The notes beneath the pieces are model-generated. The model did not search any database. It saw only the letters and a list, made by a program, of their open reading frames with translations, and was not told the origin of the DNA. Positions 49,827-58,500 of a DNA stretch of 64,000 nt are shown piece after piece. Position numbers and translations under genes: made by a program. Position 1 is the first letter of the stretch, and each line of letters starts with the position of its first letter. The DNA is taken from NCBI RefSeq assembly GCF_002197845.1, contig NZ_NIDE01000017.1, positions 186,001 to 250,000 on the forward strand. Reading direction: 5' to 3'. This DNA is from Fimbriiglobus ruber (GTDB lineage Bacteria; Planctomycetota; Planctomycetia; Gemmatales; Gemmataceae).

Positions 49827-51049
49827 CAATAGTGTTCGGCTCGAAAGTTGCTGGCTGGAATTGAGAGGCTTTGAGCCAGGGCTTTTCTTCTCCTGCTTGA
49901 GCTTTTCGAGGTGAGCCAGGAGGTTCCTCTTCCGTAGCCCACTCACTGAAGTAGAAGCAGAACATCTCATAGGTTCGCTTTGTCGCTTTCTTGCCAGCCC
50001 ATAGACTAATTAATAGGCTGGCGATCATCCCCGTGTAGATCTGAATTGTTAAACCGTTTTGGCTCTCGGCCAACAGATGACGACGGCCAAGAATGCACTT
50101 AAACCAACGAAAGAACAGTTCTACGCTCCAGCGAAAGCGATACCCGAGCGCCACCAGTTCCGCCTCCAGATCGAGCTTGTCGGTCGCCCGCAACAGCACT
50201 TCTGGTTCGCCAGTGAGGTCATTTTTGCCCGTCTCCACAGTGACAATACGCACCTTCTGCTTGAACACATCGCCACTGCTGGCGCAACCCACACCACTTG
50301 GTCGCTCCGCACACCGGCAGCGCGAGCGCTGACGCTGACGCTGACGGGACGCTCCTCGACGACCTCCCAGACGGCGTTGTTGCGGATGCGGCCAATGAAC
50401 GAACTACCCGCGTCAATGATCTCCTGGAACAGCCTGTACTCGGCATAGCCACGGTCAATGACGTACAAACAGTTGCCTATTAGCGTGGCACGTAACGGCA
50501 CGGTTTCCGAACGGTTGCCGGGCGTCACAGTGACTTTGACAGGAATTCCACGCAAGACCTCGAAGTGAACGTGCATCTTGGCGGCCGATTGTTCTCATCC
50601 ACCCACGAGGCCCAGATCATGCGTGAACAGGCCGGCGGGAGGCTACCATCGACGGCCGTCAGATCTTTGAGGGCGGCCCATTCGGGCTTGGGAGTCACCG
50701 GGACAACACGATCGACCAGTTCTCCAAAGATCCCCTCCACAAGAGTCGCGTCAAAGACGCCTTGGGCTTCGCTCAAGGCCCCGATGGAAAGACGAGCGAC
50801 ACCAATGATCTTTTGCACTTTTTGGAGATTGGTGGCTTGCTGTAAGCCATTGAGACTGGTGAGGATGGGGTTGAAAAAGTAAAGTAACAACAGGGCCGCA
50901 TACTGGTCGAAAAAGAGTCGCCGGTTGCCCGCCTTATCACGCAAGGTGCCGGTGTCTCGCAGTCGTGCGAGCAAGGGGACCACGGCGTCAAAGTATTTGA
51001 AACCTTGGAGGTCTTTGGCCGTGACGGGTTTGCTGGGTGTGCGTGCCAT
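49827..51049 (-). pseudogene. IS4-family transposase broken by two frameshifts
   Basis: Three successive minus-strand frames make one IS4 transposase: first from the ATG near 51049 (ARTPSKPVTAKDLQGFKYFD, FDQYAALLLLYFF, LTAVDGS), then HVHFEVLRGIPVKVTVTPGN with LYVIDRGYAEYRLF, then VFKQKVRIVTVETG with YRFRWSVELFFRWFKCILG. The first break (near 50583) is explained by one missing G (NRAAKMHVHFEV restored), and the second (near 50285) by one missing base (VVLGCASSGDVFKQ restored). The last frame has no stop before the element's end and reads out to 49774. The DDE residues (DGS, DRGYA, E of the YREK-like block) are recognisable. Confidence 0.85.
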
Positions 51050-51172
51050 GCCGGTGTCATACGGGAAACGTTCCCGAATCACCGGGAGGCAGCATGCGAG
51101 GAAATGACACCTGAGATCCCGACTTACGGGCGGTGGGTGGCATGCCAGCAACTATCGAGCCGAACACTATTG
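49827..51172 (-). mobile_element. IS4-family insertion sequence (1346 bp)
   Basis: The terminal inverted repeats are 29 bp with one mismatch (49827-49855 and 51144-51172, starting CAATAGTGTTCGGCTCG). The 9-bp target GTACGTGGG is duplicated on both sides (49818-49826 and 51173-51181). It is inserted inside the ISKra4-type transposase gene. Confidence 0.92.
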
Positions 51173-52431
51173 GTACGTGGGGTGCAGCGTGACGTGTCCG
51201 GATTGCCAGTACGCGGCCAAGTTCCATTCCTATCAGACGTGCCGCGTGCTCACGGTTCACGGCGACGTACAGGTCCAGCGGGCGTATTACCGGTGTGCCC
51301 GATGCCCGCAGAGTTTCATTCCGTACGACGACGCGGTCGGGTTGCGGGATTCGATCAGCCCCGGGTTCCGGCCGCTGGTGTGTCTGGCGGGAACCCGGGC
51401 CCCGTTCGCGGATGCGGCCGAAGACATCGTCCGGCGCTACACGGGCGTTCGTCTGTCGGCGTCGACGGTCCTGCGATGCACGGAGGCCGAGGGGGAACGG
51501 TTGCGGGCTCAGTTACGTCAGGGCCGCATGGTTCAACCGATCGTGACGGAGCCGGGTTGGACGAAACCGCGGGAAGGGCAAGAACCGGCGGCCTATGTGG
51601 GTCTGGATGCGTTTAGCGTGCCGATGCAAGGGGCCGGAACCGGACCGGCGGATCACCACATGTTGTATACGGCCGTCGTCTACACGCCGGATAAGAAACA
51701 CCACCGCGACCTGGTGGATTTCGAGTTGGACGTGTTGGCTGAGCAACTGCGGTCGCAGACGCGGGCGTGTGGGTTGACGGACGTGAGTCAGTTGGTGGCG
51801 ATCACCGATGGCGGGAACGGTTTGGAAGAGGCCCTGCACCGGCATCTGGCGGACAGCTTGGCGACCGTACTCGACTGGTATCACGCGGCCGAACACCTGA
51901 GCGACTTCGCCCGCGTGCGGTTCGGCCCGAACGAGGGGTTACGCGCGGCGTGGACCGAACAGGCGAAAGGCATCCTCTATGAGCAAGGGGGCGAAGCGTT
52001 GCTGACGCACCTCCGTGGCGTGGTGTTGCCGCCGGACGCCGGCGACGATGTCCACGAGGCGTTGCGCCAGGTGATCGGGTATTTCGGGAACAATCGTCAT
52101 CGGACGGACTATCCGACGTATCGAGCGAAGGGTTGGGACATCGGCAGCGGTCCGACGGAAGCCGGGTGCAAGATCATCAGCGAGCGGTTAAAGGGGTCGG
52201 GCATGCGTTGGGTGGAGGACGGGGCCGCAACGGTCGGAGCGTTGCGCGCCCTCTACGTGAGCGGAGCCAAGGTCTGGGATGGCTTCTGGAGTCAACCCCA
52301 CCAACTGGCGGCGTGAGAAAAGCCACCCAAGTTAAAGACACTCACCCGTTTATCCCAAGGGTGGCGAAGTCAAATCTTGACTTGCTCCACTCCCGGAACC
52401 TGCTCCGCCCCATTTGGATCACCTTGACTAC

Positions 52432-53937
52432 TTCTACTGTTTCCCGGGTTGACATCCCGTAACTGGTTTTAGGACAATCTCTTCCGTGGATATCATGCCA
52501 CGGAGGAAAGTCATCGTGGACGACCGCTTTACCGCTCGCCGGCGCGAGATGATGGCCGAAACGGAACTCCCGGCCGGGGTGACGACCGGATTGTTGGAAC
52601 GGCTCCGCTCCTTCGTGGTCCCGTTCGCCGCGTCGCTGTCGGAACCGGTGCAGCGGACGCACACCCGCGAGTATGTGAGTGGACTGTTGTCCCCGTTGGA
52701 GCGGAAGACTGGGGAAGCGATCGCCTATCTCCACGAGCACGAGCGGCAGGGGATGCAGAAGTTTATGGGTCATGTCCCGTGGGACCATCGGCCCCGGATT
52801 GCGGTTCTGGCCGAGCAGGTGAGTCAGACGATCGGGGAGCCGGACGGGGTGATCGTGTTCGATCCGTCGGGGTTTGCCAAGAAGGGGACGAACTCCGTCG
52901 GGGTGGCCCGTCCGTGGTGCGGCCGGCAGGGCAAGATCGATAATTGTCAGGTCGGCGTGTATCTGGGGTACGTGTCCCGCCGGGATCCGGCCCTGGTCGA
53001 CGTCCGGTTGTATCTACCGGAGGCGTGGACGCGGGATCGGTAGCGGTGTCGGAAGGCCGGTGTTCCGAAGGCGGTCCGGTTCCGGACCCGTCACGAGCAG
53101 GCTCGGGAGATGCTCGCCGAGCACGGTCCGCGGTTGCCCCATCGGTGGGTCACCGGGGATGACGAGATGGGCCGCTCCGCGAGTTTCCGCCGGGAATTAC
53201 GGGCCCGGGGCGAATCGTACGTCCTGGCCGTCCCGTCGAACACGCTCGTTCGGGACGACGAGGCCGATCCCCCCGTGTACACCGGTCGGGGTCGGCGACC
53301 GGGGGTGCCGTTCGGTCGGGTGGACCGGTGGGTCACCGCCTTGCCGACGTCCGCGTGGACGACGATCACGGTCCGCGATGGCGAGAAAGGACCACTGGCC
53401 GTCGACGTGGTGTGCCGTCGGGTGACCGCCCGGATGGGCCGCAAGGTGGGTGCGCCGGAGACCCTGTTCGTGACCCGCGAGCGCCTGTCGGACGGGGGGT
53501 CCAAGCACGACTACTATCTGGCGTCCGCGGCGGACGGGACGACCCCGGCGGAATTCGCTCGGGTGACCAAGGCCGCGCACGAGATCGAGGAGTGCTTCCG
53601 GCAGGCGAAAAGTCAGGCCGGGTGGGGCGACTATCAAGTGCGGAATGGGATGGGTTGGCACCATCACCAGACGTTGGCATTAATCGCGTCGTGGTTTCTG
53701 AGCGTGGAAACGCGGCGGGGGGAAAAAAGAGACCCCGGCTCTGACGGCCCCGCGATGGAAGGACATTATCGCCAGCCTGTTGGTGGAGGAATGGGAGTAC
53801 CACACCCCGCCGAAGGTCCGCTGGCGTACAACCCGCTGGCTCCAACGGATCGAACAGGCGCGCTTCTATTGGCATCGTGCGCGTAACATCTTGCCCAAGT
53901 TGAGGAAAGAGCTGCAGCCACCCGGGAAACAGTAGAA
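52432..53937 (+). mobile_element. IS701-family insertion sequence (1506 bp)
   Basis: It has perfect 18-bp inverted ends (52432-52449, TTCTACTGTTTCCCGGGT, against 53920-53937). The 4-bp CTAC duplication is at 52428-52431 and 53938-53941. It lies within the 3' end of the IS1182-type transposase gene, whose frame is restored by its removal. Confidence 0.93.
52486..53935 (+). pseudogene. IS701-family transposase with one nonsense codon and one frameshift
   Basis: The frame from 52486 has the IS701 hallmarks VIVFDPSGFAKKGTNSVGVARPWCGRQGKIDNCQVG. An in-frame TAG at 53041-53043 interrupts DR-RCRKAGVPKAVRFRTRH, probably from AAG (Lys). The same frame continues with LAEHGPRLPHRWVTGDDE to ALIASWFLSVETRRG, then a frameshift at the G6A6 tract (53717-53728, one extra G) moves to KETPALTAPRWKDIIASLL and ends at 53935 inside the right inverted repeat. 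Confidence 0.88.
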
Positions 53938-55591
53938 CTACACATAACAGCCAAAACCATCGCGCTGGACCTTCACCGGCCTCCGCGATCCTCTTCCACC
54001 TTCCCGACGCAACCGCGCGCAACAGGTTCCAACCCGCCACCTTCATATAAATCGCATGGAACATCGCTTTTCGACCACGCACGCGCAGCCTCCCCAGCCC
54101 CAGCCGACGCTCCAAGCCACGGTTCGTCGACTCAATACCTGATCGTTTGGCATACCTCTCTTTGAACACATCGGCCTCCTCTTCCTGACGACGTCCCTCC
54201 AGACGTCGTTGCTTGTCTGTGTGCCGCAACCGATACACTTCACCCGATTTCTTAATCGGACGCGACGATCGGAACGAACACGTCACGCCATCCGTCGCAC
54301 GCATCGCGATCGTCGCGGTCCCCAACTCGCGATCGTAAACCGTTTGCAACGGAATCCGACCGGCCGGACCTGCCGTCGCTTGCCCGGTGCGCTCGTCCAC
54401 CGCGAAATCGTCGACCGTCAAAGGCGCCCTCGCGGACACCGCCGCGGCCGCCGCGTCCTCGGCCTGAACTTCTCCTTTCGGGCCCGCCACCGGGCGCACC
54501 AACGCGACACCCTTCTCCGCCGCCATTCGCACCTTCTCGTCGCCCCCGAATGATGTGTCCGCCAGCATCGAATCCGGCCAACGGTCGTTCTTCTCCGAAT
54601 CGCGCAGCACCTCGGCCAAAGCCTCGGCGTCCGGACTCGCCGCCGTCTGCGGCAACGTCGCCACGATCCGCTGGACGTCGTTGTCCTCCGAACACGTTTC
54701 CGACAACTGCACCTGGTACCCCGGTCCCTTGTGCGCATCGTACGTCGCGTCCGGATCGGAAGGATTCTGCCGACACGATCCGCCCGCCTTGGCACGCACC
54801 TGCACCCGGTCATCCACGATCTCGCACGGCTGCGCGAAGATCGTCACGCGGGTCTTGTAGCGGGACCGCTCACGCCGGCCCGCATGGTCGGCGAAACGCT
54901 CGATCAACCCCTGCAGATCGTCCGCCACGTGCTGCCGGGTCCGGTCTCGATCTTCCGCCGACGGACCCGTGACCGCGAAGAGTCGGGCCGGCGAAGGTGC
55001 GGAGCGCTGACGCAACTTCGCCGGCAACGCCGTGTAATCCGCCTCGTGATGACGCTGGACTTGCGTGAGAAACCGCTCGATGGCCACGCCCATCAAGCGG
55101 GTGCGGCCGAAGCGGCCCATGTGGCTGAAGGTGTGCGTGGAATCGAGCCGTTGCCGATCGATGGCCAGTTGAAGGTGCTCGATCAGCTGGCCGGTGACGG
55201 CGTCCATGACCTTGGCGGCCAGTTCGTCATCGATAAAGAGGGCGCGGTCGCGTTCGAGTGTGCGATCGCACATCTCATCGCTGCCGGGTTCGAGATTGAG
55301 GGCGTACGGGACGTCGGTCCGAAAGAGGTAGGCATCGACGGCTTCGGCCGTGGTCCAGTTGTTCATCTCTTGGAGGAAGAGCAAGCCGGCGACGGGATAG
55401 CGTTCCTTGGTGGGACGTCCGACGGCGGGATCGCAGTGTTTGCCGAGTTGGCGAACGGGCATGAGTTGGAGGAGTGAATGACGGAAGATGGCTTGCCATC
55501 CGTCTTCGATTCGCTTGCGTCCGAGTGGTGGGATGATTCCGTCGGAGGGGTCAAAGAGACGTCCTTGTCGCGGATCGACGGCGTGTCGCAT

Positions 55592-55956
55592 TGTGGTCGC
55601 AACTCCATTTAATGTATGGGTTTATGATAATTCCTAAAGTGGACGACAACAAGAGCGAAATGAATTAAAAACATATATCGTATGGAGTTATGTCAGGAGA
55701 GGGTTTTGTCGGAGGTATCAATATTAACTCACACCAATCGCTTCGTGCGGGTTTTCACAGATTCATCGGCCCCTCATTTTTTGTGGAACTTTGAGACCTC
55801 GGCGTTCGTCTAACCCCCCGGAACATGCCGCCTACGGGTGCGAGCCACCCATGCCGTGAAGTTGCTTTTCGCCCCGGACATTCCCTCGCTTTCGATGTTG
55901 AGTCCGTTGATAATTGACCGCGTGGCCGGCCTTCTTTCCCCACCGCCGAGCGACCT
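55592..55956. other. AT-rich intergenic region downstream of the mobile-element block
   Basis: About 365 bp between the IS1182-type transposase start and the TPR gene. The first 160 bp are notably AT-rich (ATTAAAAACATATATCG), probably including the outer end of the IS1182 element; the rest returns to normal GC and should carry the TPR operon promoter. No gene or clear terminal repeat is seen. Confidence 0.45.
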
Positions 55957-58452
55957 ATGCGTAGCCCCCGCGCCGCGTTCCGAGCCCTGACCCGATCGGC
56001 CGGTATCGTGACCGCGTTCGCCGTCGTGGCTCTCGCCGTCGACGTGCGTCCGCGCGTGGCAGGTGCGCAGGACGCCAAGGATAAGGACAAGGCTGCGCCG
56101 GCCGAGCGGGGGTCGATCGTCGAGGACCGGACCGCCCGCAAACTGCTCGAAGCCGGCGACGCCCGCCTGGAAGCGGGTGAGCCCGGGAAGGCCGTCGAGG
56201 TCTGGCAGTCGGTCATCGAGCGTTACCCGCGAAGCCGCGTCCGGTTCGACGCCCACCTCAAGCTCGGGAATTACCTGCTCGCGAAAGAACGGGCATTCGA
56301 CCGGGCACGGACGTATTTCGAGTCCGCGGCCGTGGACGAGAACCCGAACGAGGACCAGCGGGCGGAAGCCACCCTCAAGATCGGCGTCTGCTACTTCGAG
56401 GGGCGGAACTACGGCAAGTGCTTCAAGTTCATGCGAGACGTGATCGAGAAGTATCCCGTCAGCCCGCAAGTCAATCAGGCGTATTACTACATCGGCCTCG
56501 GCCACTTCCAGCAGGGGCACTACAGCCGGGCGATCGCTGCCCTGGAGCGGGTCGGGACGGCGCTGCCCAAGCCGGAGGAAGGGGCGAAGGCGGGGCCAAC
56601 GGCCGAAGTGTTGGAAGCGGGCAAGCGACTGTTCGTCCGCGTTGAAGACGCGGATCTGGCGGCACTGGAACCGGGCAAAGCCGTGAGCGTCCGCTGCGAA
56701 ACGGTCGGCGGCGACACCGAGACCGTCGATTGTTTCCCGATCGGCCGGAACGTCCGCGTGGTCGTCGGGTCGATCCCGACCGCCCTGGGCAAGCCGCGGC
56801 CGAACAACGGCCGGCTCGAAGTCCGCGGCGGCGACTCGATCAAGATTTCCTACCGGGATATCCACACGTCCGAGGGGGCCAAGGAAAAGATCGTTGTGAA
56901 GGACGTCCCGATCGTCGGCACCGCGACGGCCGCGATCATGGACGGGGCCTATTCCGAGACGCTTCAAGGCGTCGTCCTCGGCCGCGGCGTGAACTTGCAA
57001 GTCGTGGACGCCGACTTCGACCTGACCGACGGGGCCGACATCGTGAAGGCCACCGTCGAGGTCTACCGGGAGAAGTCGCCCGAGGAACTGGCGGCCGAGG
57101 CCGGCGCGGTCCCGGGTACGCCTCCTGCCGCCGGAACGCCAGCAAAGGCCGACCCGAACAAGCTCGATCGCTTCAAGAAGATCGACAAGGTCGACGTGAT
57201 CCTGACCGAAGCGAAGATCATCAAGGTCGTCAAGGAAGATGTGCCGCTGATCCTCACCCCGAAAGAAGGGGAGAAGAAGGACGACGAGAAGAAAGACGGC
57301 GACAAAAAGCCGGAAGCGGACAAGAAGCCGGACGCCCCCGCCGAACCGAAGAAGGACGCGGCGCCCGCCGAGCAGCCACAAGAACAGCCCAAGCCCGTCG
57401 AGCAACCGAAACCGATCGAAGACGACGGCACCATTCACAGCGGCACGTTCCGCGCGGTCGTCTCCATCGAGAAGGCCGAGAAGGCGATTCCGGGCGACCA
57501 GATCTTGCAGGCGCAGCCGAACGACCTGATCGTCTTCACCTACCAGGACGACAAGAACGCGGCCGGCGAACCGCGAACTGTGGTCTACAAGGCCCGCGCG
57601 GTCGAAGGGAGCCTCGGCAGCGTCCGCGTCTCCCAGACGCAAATCTCCGACCAGGAACTCCGCGTCCGCACGCAGCTCAAGACGGCCAGCGCGTTGACGA
57701 ACATCGGCAACCGATACAAGGAATTCGGCCTAAAACAACACGCCGACCTGAAGTATCAGCAGGCGATGACGCTCTGCGAAGAGATCAGCACCGAGGCCCA
57801 GAAACTCGGCGGGCGGACGCTCGAAGAGACCTACGTCCAGCTCTGGAAGATCTACTTCGAGATGGACAAGCTCGACCTCGCGGCCGCCATGAGCGAGCGG
57901 CTCCAGCGCGACTTCCCGAACAGCGAATTCGTGGACGCGGCCCTGCTCTCGCTGGCCCAGGTCGCCCGCAAGCAGAACCAACTCCAGCGGGCGATCGGCA
58001 TTTACGCCAGCGTCCTTCGGCTCGAAAAGAGCCCGCTCCGCGGCGAGGCCCAGTACGGCATCGCCGAGTGCTACGAGGACATGGCCCGGGCGGCCGACGG
58101 TCCCGGCGGGGCACAACTCTTCGACCAGTCGTTCCAGGAATACAAGAAAGTCTTCGACCAGTTCCCGGACAGCGGCCGGGTCGGCGAGGCCGTCGCCAAG
58201 ATGGCGAATTACTACTACGTCCAGAAGGACTACGCCCGGGCGATCGACGTGTTCGAGACCGTTCTCCGCACCCACCCGGACGCCAAATTCCTCGACGTAA
58301 TCTTGTTCAATTACGGGCGGTGCCTGTACCGCCTGGAGAAGAAGCCCGAGGCTCGCAAGCAGTTCGACCAGATGATCGCGGACTTCCCCGAGAGCCCGCT
58401 CGCGCCGGACGCGAAGAAGATTTCCGAAGCCCTCCGCAAGGCGGGCTTCTAA
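55957..58452 (+). CDS. Exported TPR protein with internal beta-domain
   Basis: 831 residues. A signal peptide (AFRALTRSAGIVTAFAVVALAVDVRPRVAGA, then QD) is followed by TPR-like units (about 60-195; EAGEPGKAVEVWQSVIERYPRS, GHYSRAIAALERV), a beta-rich region (about 215-390) with the motif LQVVDADFDLTDGADIVKA, a Lys/Glu/Pro-rich low-complexity linker (about 430-490), a second beta part (GTFRAVVSIEKAEKAIPGDQI), and a C-terminal TPR array (about 575-825; YKKVFDQFPDSGRVGEAVAKMANYY, VFETVLRTHPDAKFLD). It resembles BamD/YbgF-like outer-envelope TPR proteins in plan, but the function is unknown. The next gene starts 48 bp later. Confidence 0.88.
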   Translation: MRSPRAAFRALTRSAGIVTAFAVVALAVDVRPRVAGAQDAKDKDKAAPAERGSIVEDRTARKLLEAGDARLEAGEPGKAVEVWQSVIERYPRSRVRFDAHLKLGNYLLAKERAFDRARTYFESAAVDENPNEDQRAEATLKIGVCYFEGRNYGKCFKFMRDVIEKYPVSPQVNQAYYYIGLGHFQQGHYSRAIAALERVGTALPKPEEGAKAGPTAEVLEAGKRLFVRVEDADLAALEPGKAVSVRCETVGGDTETVDCFPIGRNVRVVVGSIPTALGKPRPNNGRLEVRGGDSIKISYRDIHTSEGAKEKIVVKDVPIVGTATAAIMDGAYSETLQGVVLGRGVNLQVVDADFDLTDGADIVKATVEVYREKSPEELAAEAGAVPGTPPAAGTPAKADPNKLDRFKKIDKVDVILTEAKIIKVVKEDVPLILTPKEGEKKDDEKKDGDKKPEADKKPDAPAEPKKDAAPAEQPQEQPKPVEQPKPIEDDGTIHSGTFRAVVSIEKAEKAIPGDQILQAQPNDLIVFTYQDDKNAAGEPRTVVYKARAVEGSLGSVRVSQTQISDQELRVRTQLKTASALTNIGNRYKEFGLKQHADLKYQQAMTLCEEISTEAQKLGGRTLEETYVQLWKIYFEMDKLDLAAAMSERLQRDFPNSEFVDAALLSLAQVARKQNQLQRAIGIYASVLRLEKSPLRGEAQYGIAECYEDMARAADGPGGAQLFDQSFQEYKKVFDQFPDSGRVGEAVAKMANYYYVQKDYARAIDVFETVLRTHPDAKFLDVILFNYGRCLYRLEKKPEARKQFDQMIADFPESPLAPDAKKISEALRKAGF

Positions 58453-58500
58453 CGGCGGCCGCGTCCCTCCCGAACACCCTCACGACCTCCCGCGGTTCCC

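Larger units (their letters stand above)
49584..52316 (+). pseudogene. ISKra4-family transposase, frameshifted and split by an IS4-type element
   Basis: The N-terminal piece 49584-49826 (DERIEAVMTQLWPKIDQVVRQL to ASLASRKKG) and the C-terminal piece from 51177 (VTCPDCQYAAKFHSYQTCRV, AYYRCARCPQSFIPYD, AYVGLDAFSVPM, VAITDGGNGLEEAL, LDWYHAAEHLSDF, KGWDIGSGPTEAGCKII) together make an ISKra4-type protein. After removal of the IS4 and one copy of the 9-bp duplication, the two halves are still out of frame by one base at the A6 tract near 49809-49814; five A would restore KKGYVGCSVTCP. So it carries both an insertion and a frameshift. Confidence 0.85.
52342..55591 (-). pseudogene. IS1182-family transposase split by an IS701-type element
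   Basis: The main part (55591-53942) starts MRHAVDPRQGRLFDPSDGI and holds the N-terminal domain (PTKERYPVAGLLFLQEM), VDSTHTFSHMGRFGRT-like and DAKGPGYQVQLSETC-type blocks, SMLADTSFGGDEKV, and the C-terminal GIESTNRGLERRLGLGRLRVRG. The final 28 codons (VIQMGRSRFREWSKSRF to the stop at 52342) lie beyond the IS701. Joining across with one CTAC restores a 579-residue ORF (1740 nt). In the present sequence the frame runs on into IS701 antisense to 53366 and is not a natural C-terminus. Confidence 0.87.

Noticed and set aside
53041-53043. TAG recoding (stop-codon readthrough) as a genuine feature
   Set aside because: The same gene carries a frameshift, so ordinary decay explains the stop; no suppressor tRNA is seen.
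53366-53941. C-terminal 190 codons of a 741-codon minus-strand frame as part of the IS1182 transposase
   Set aside because: This stretch is antisense to the IS701 transposase; the true C-terminus is restored on the other side of the IS701.
55810-57642. 610-codon minus-strand frame
   Set aside because: It is antisense to the 831-residue TPR gene and shows no recognisable domain.
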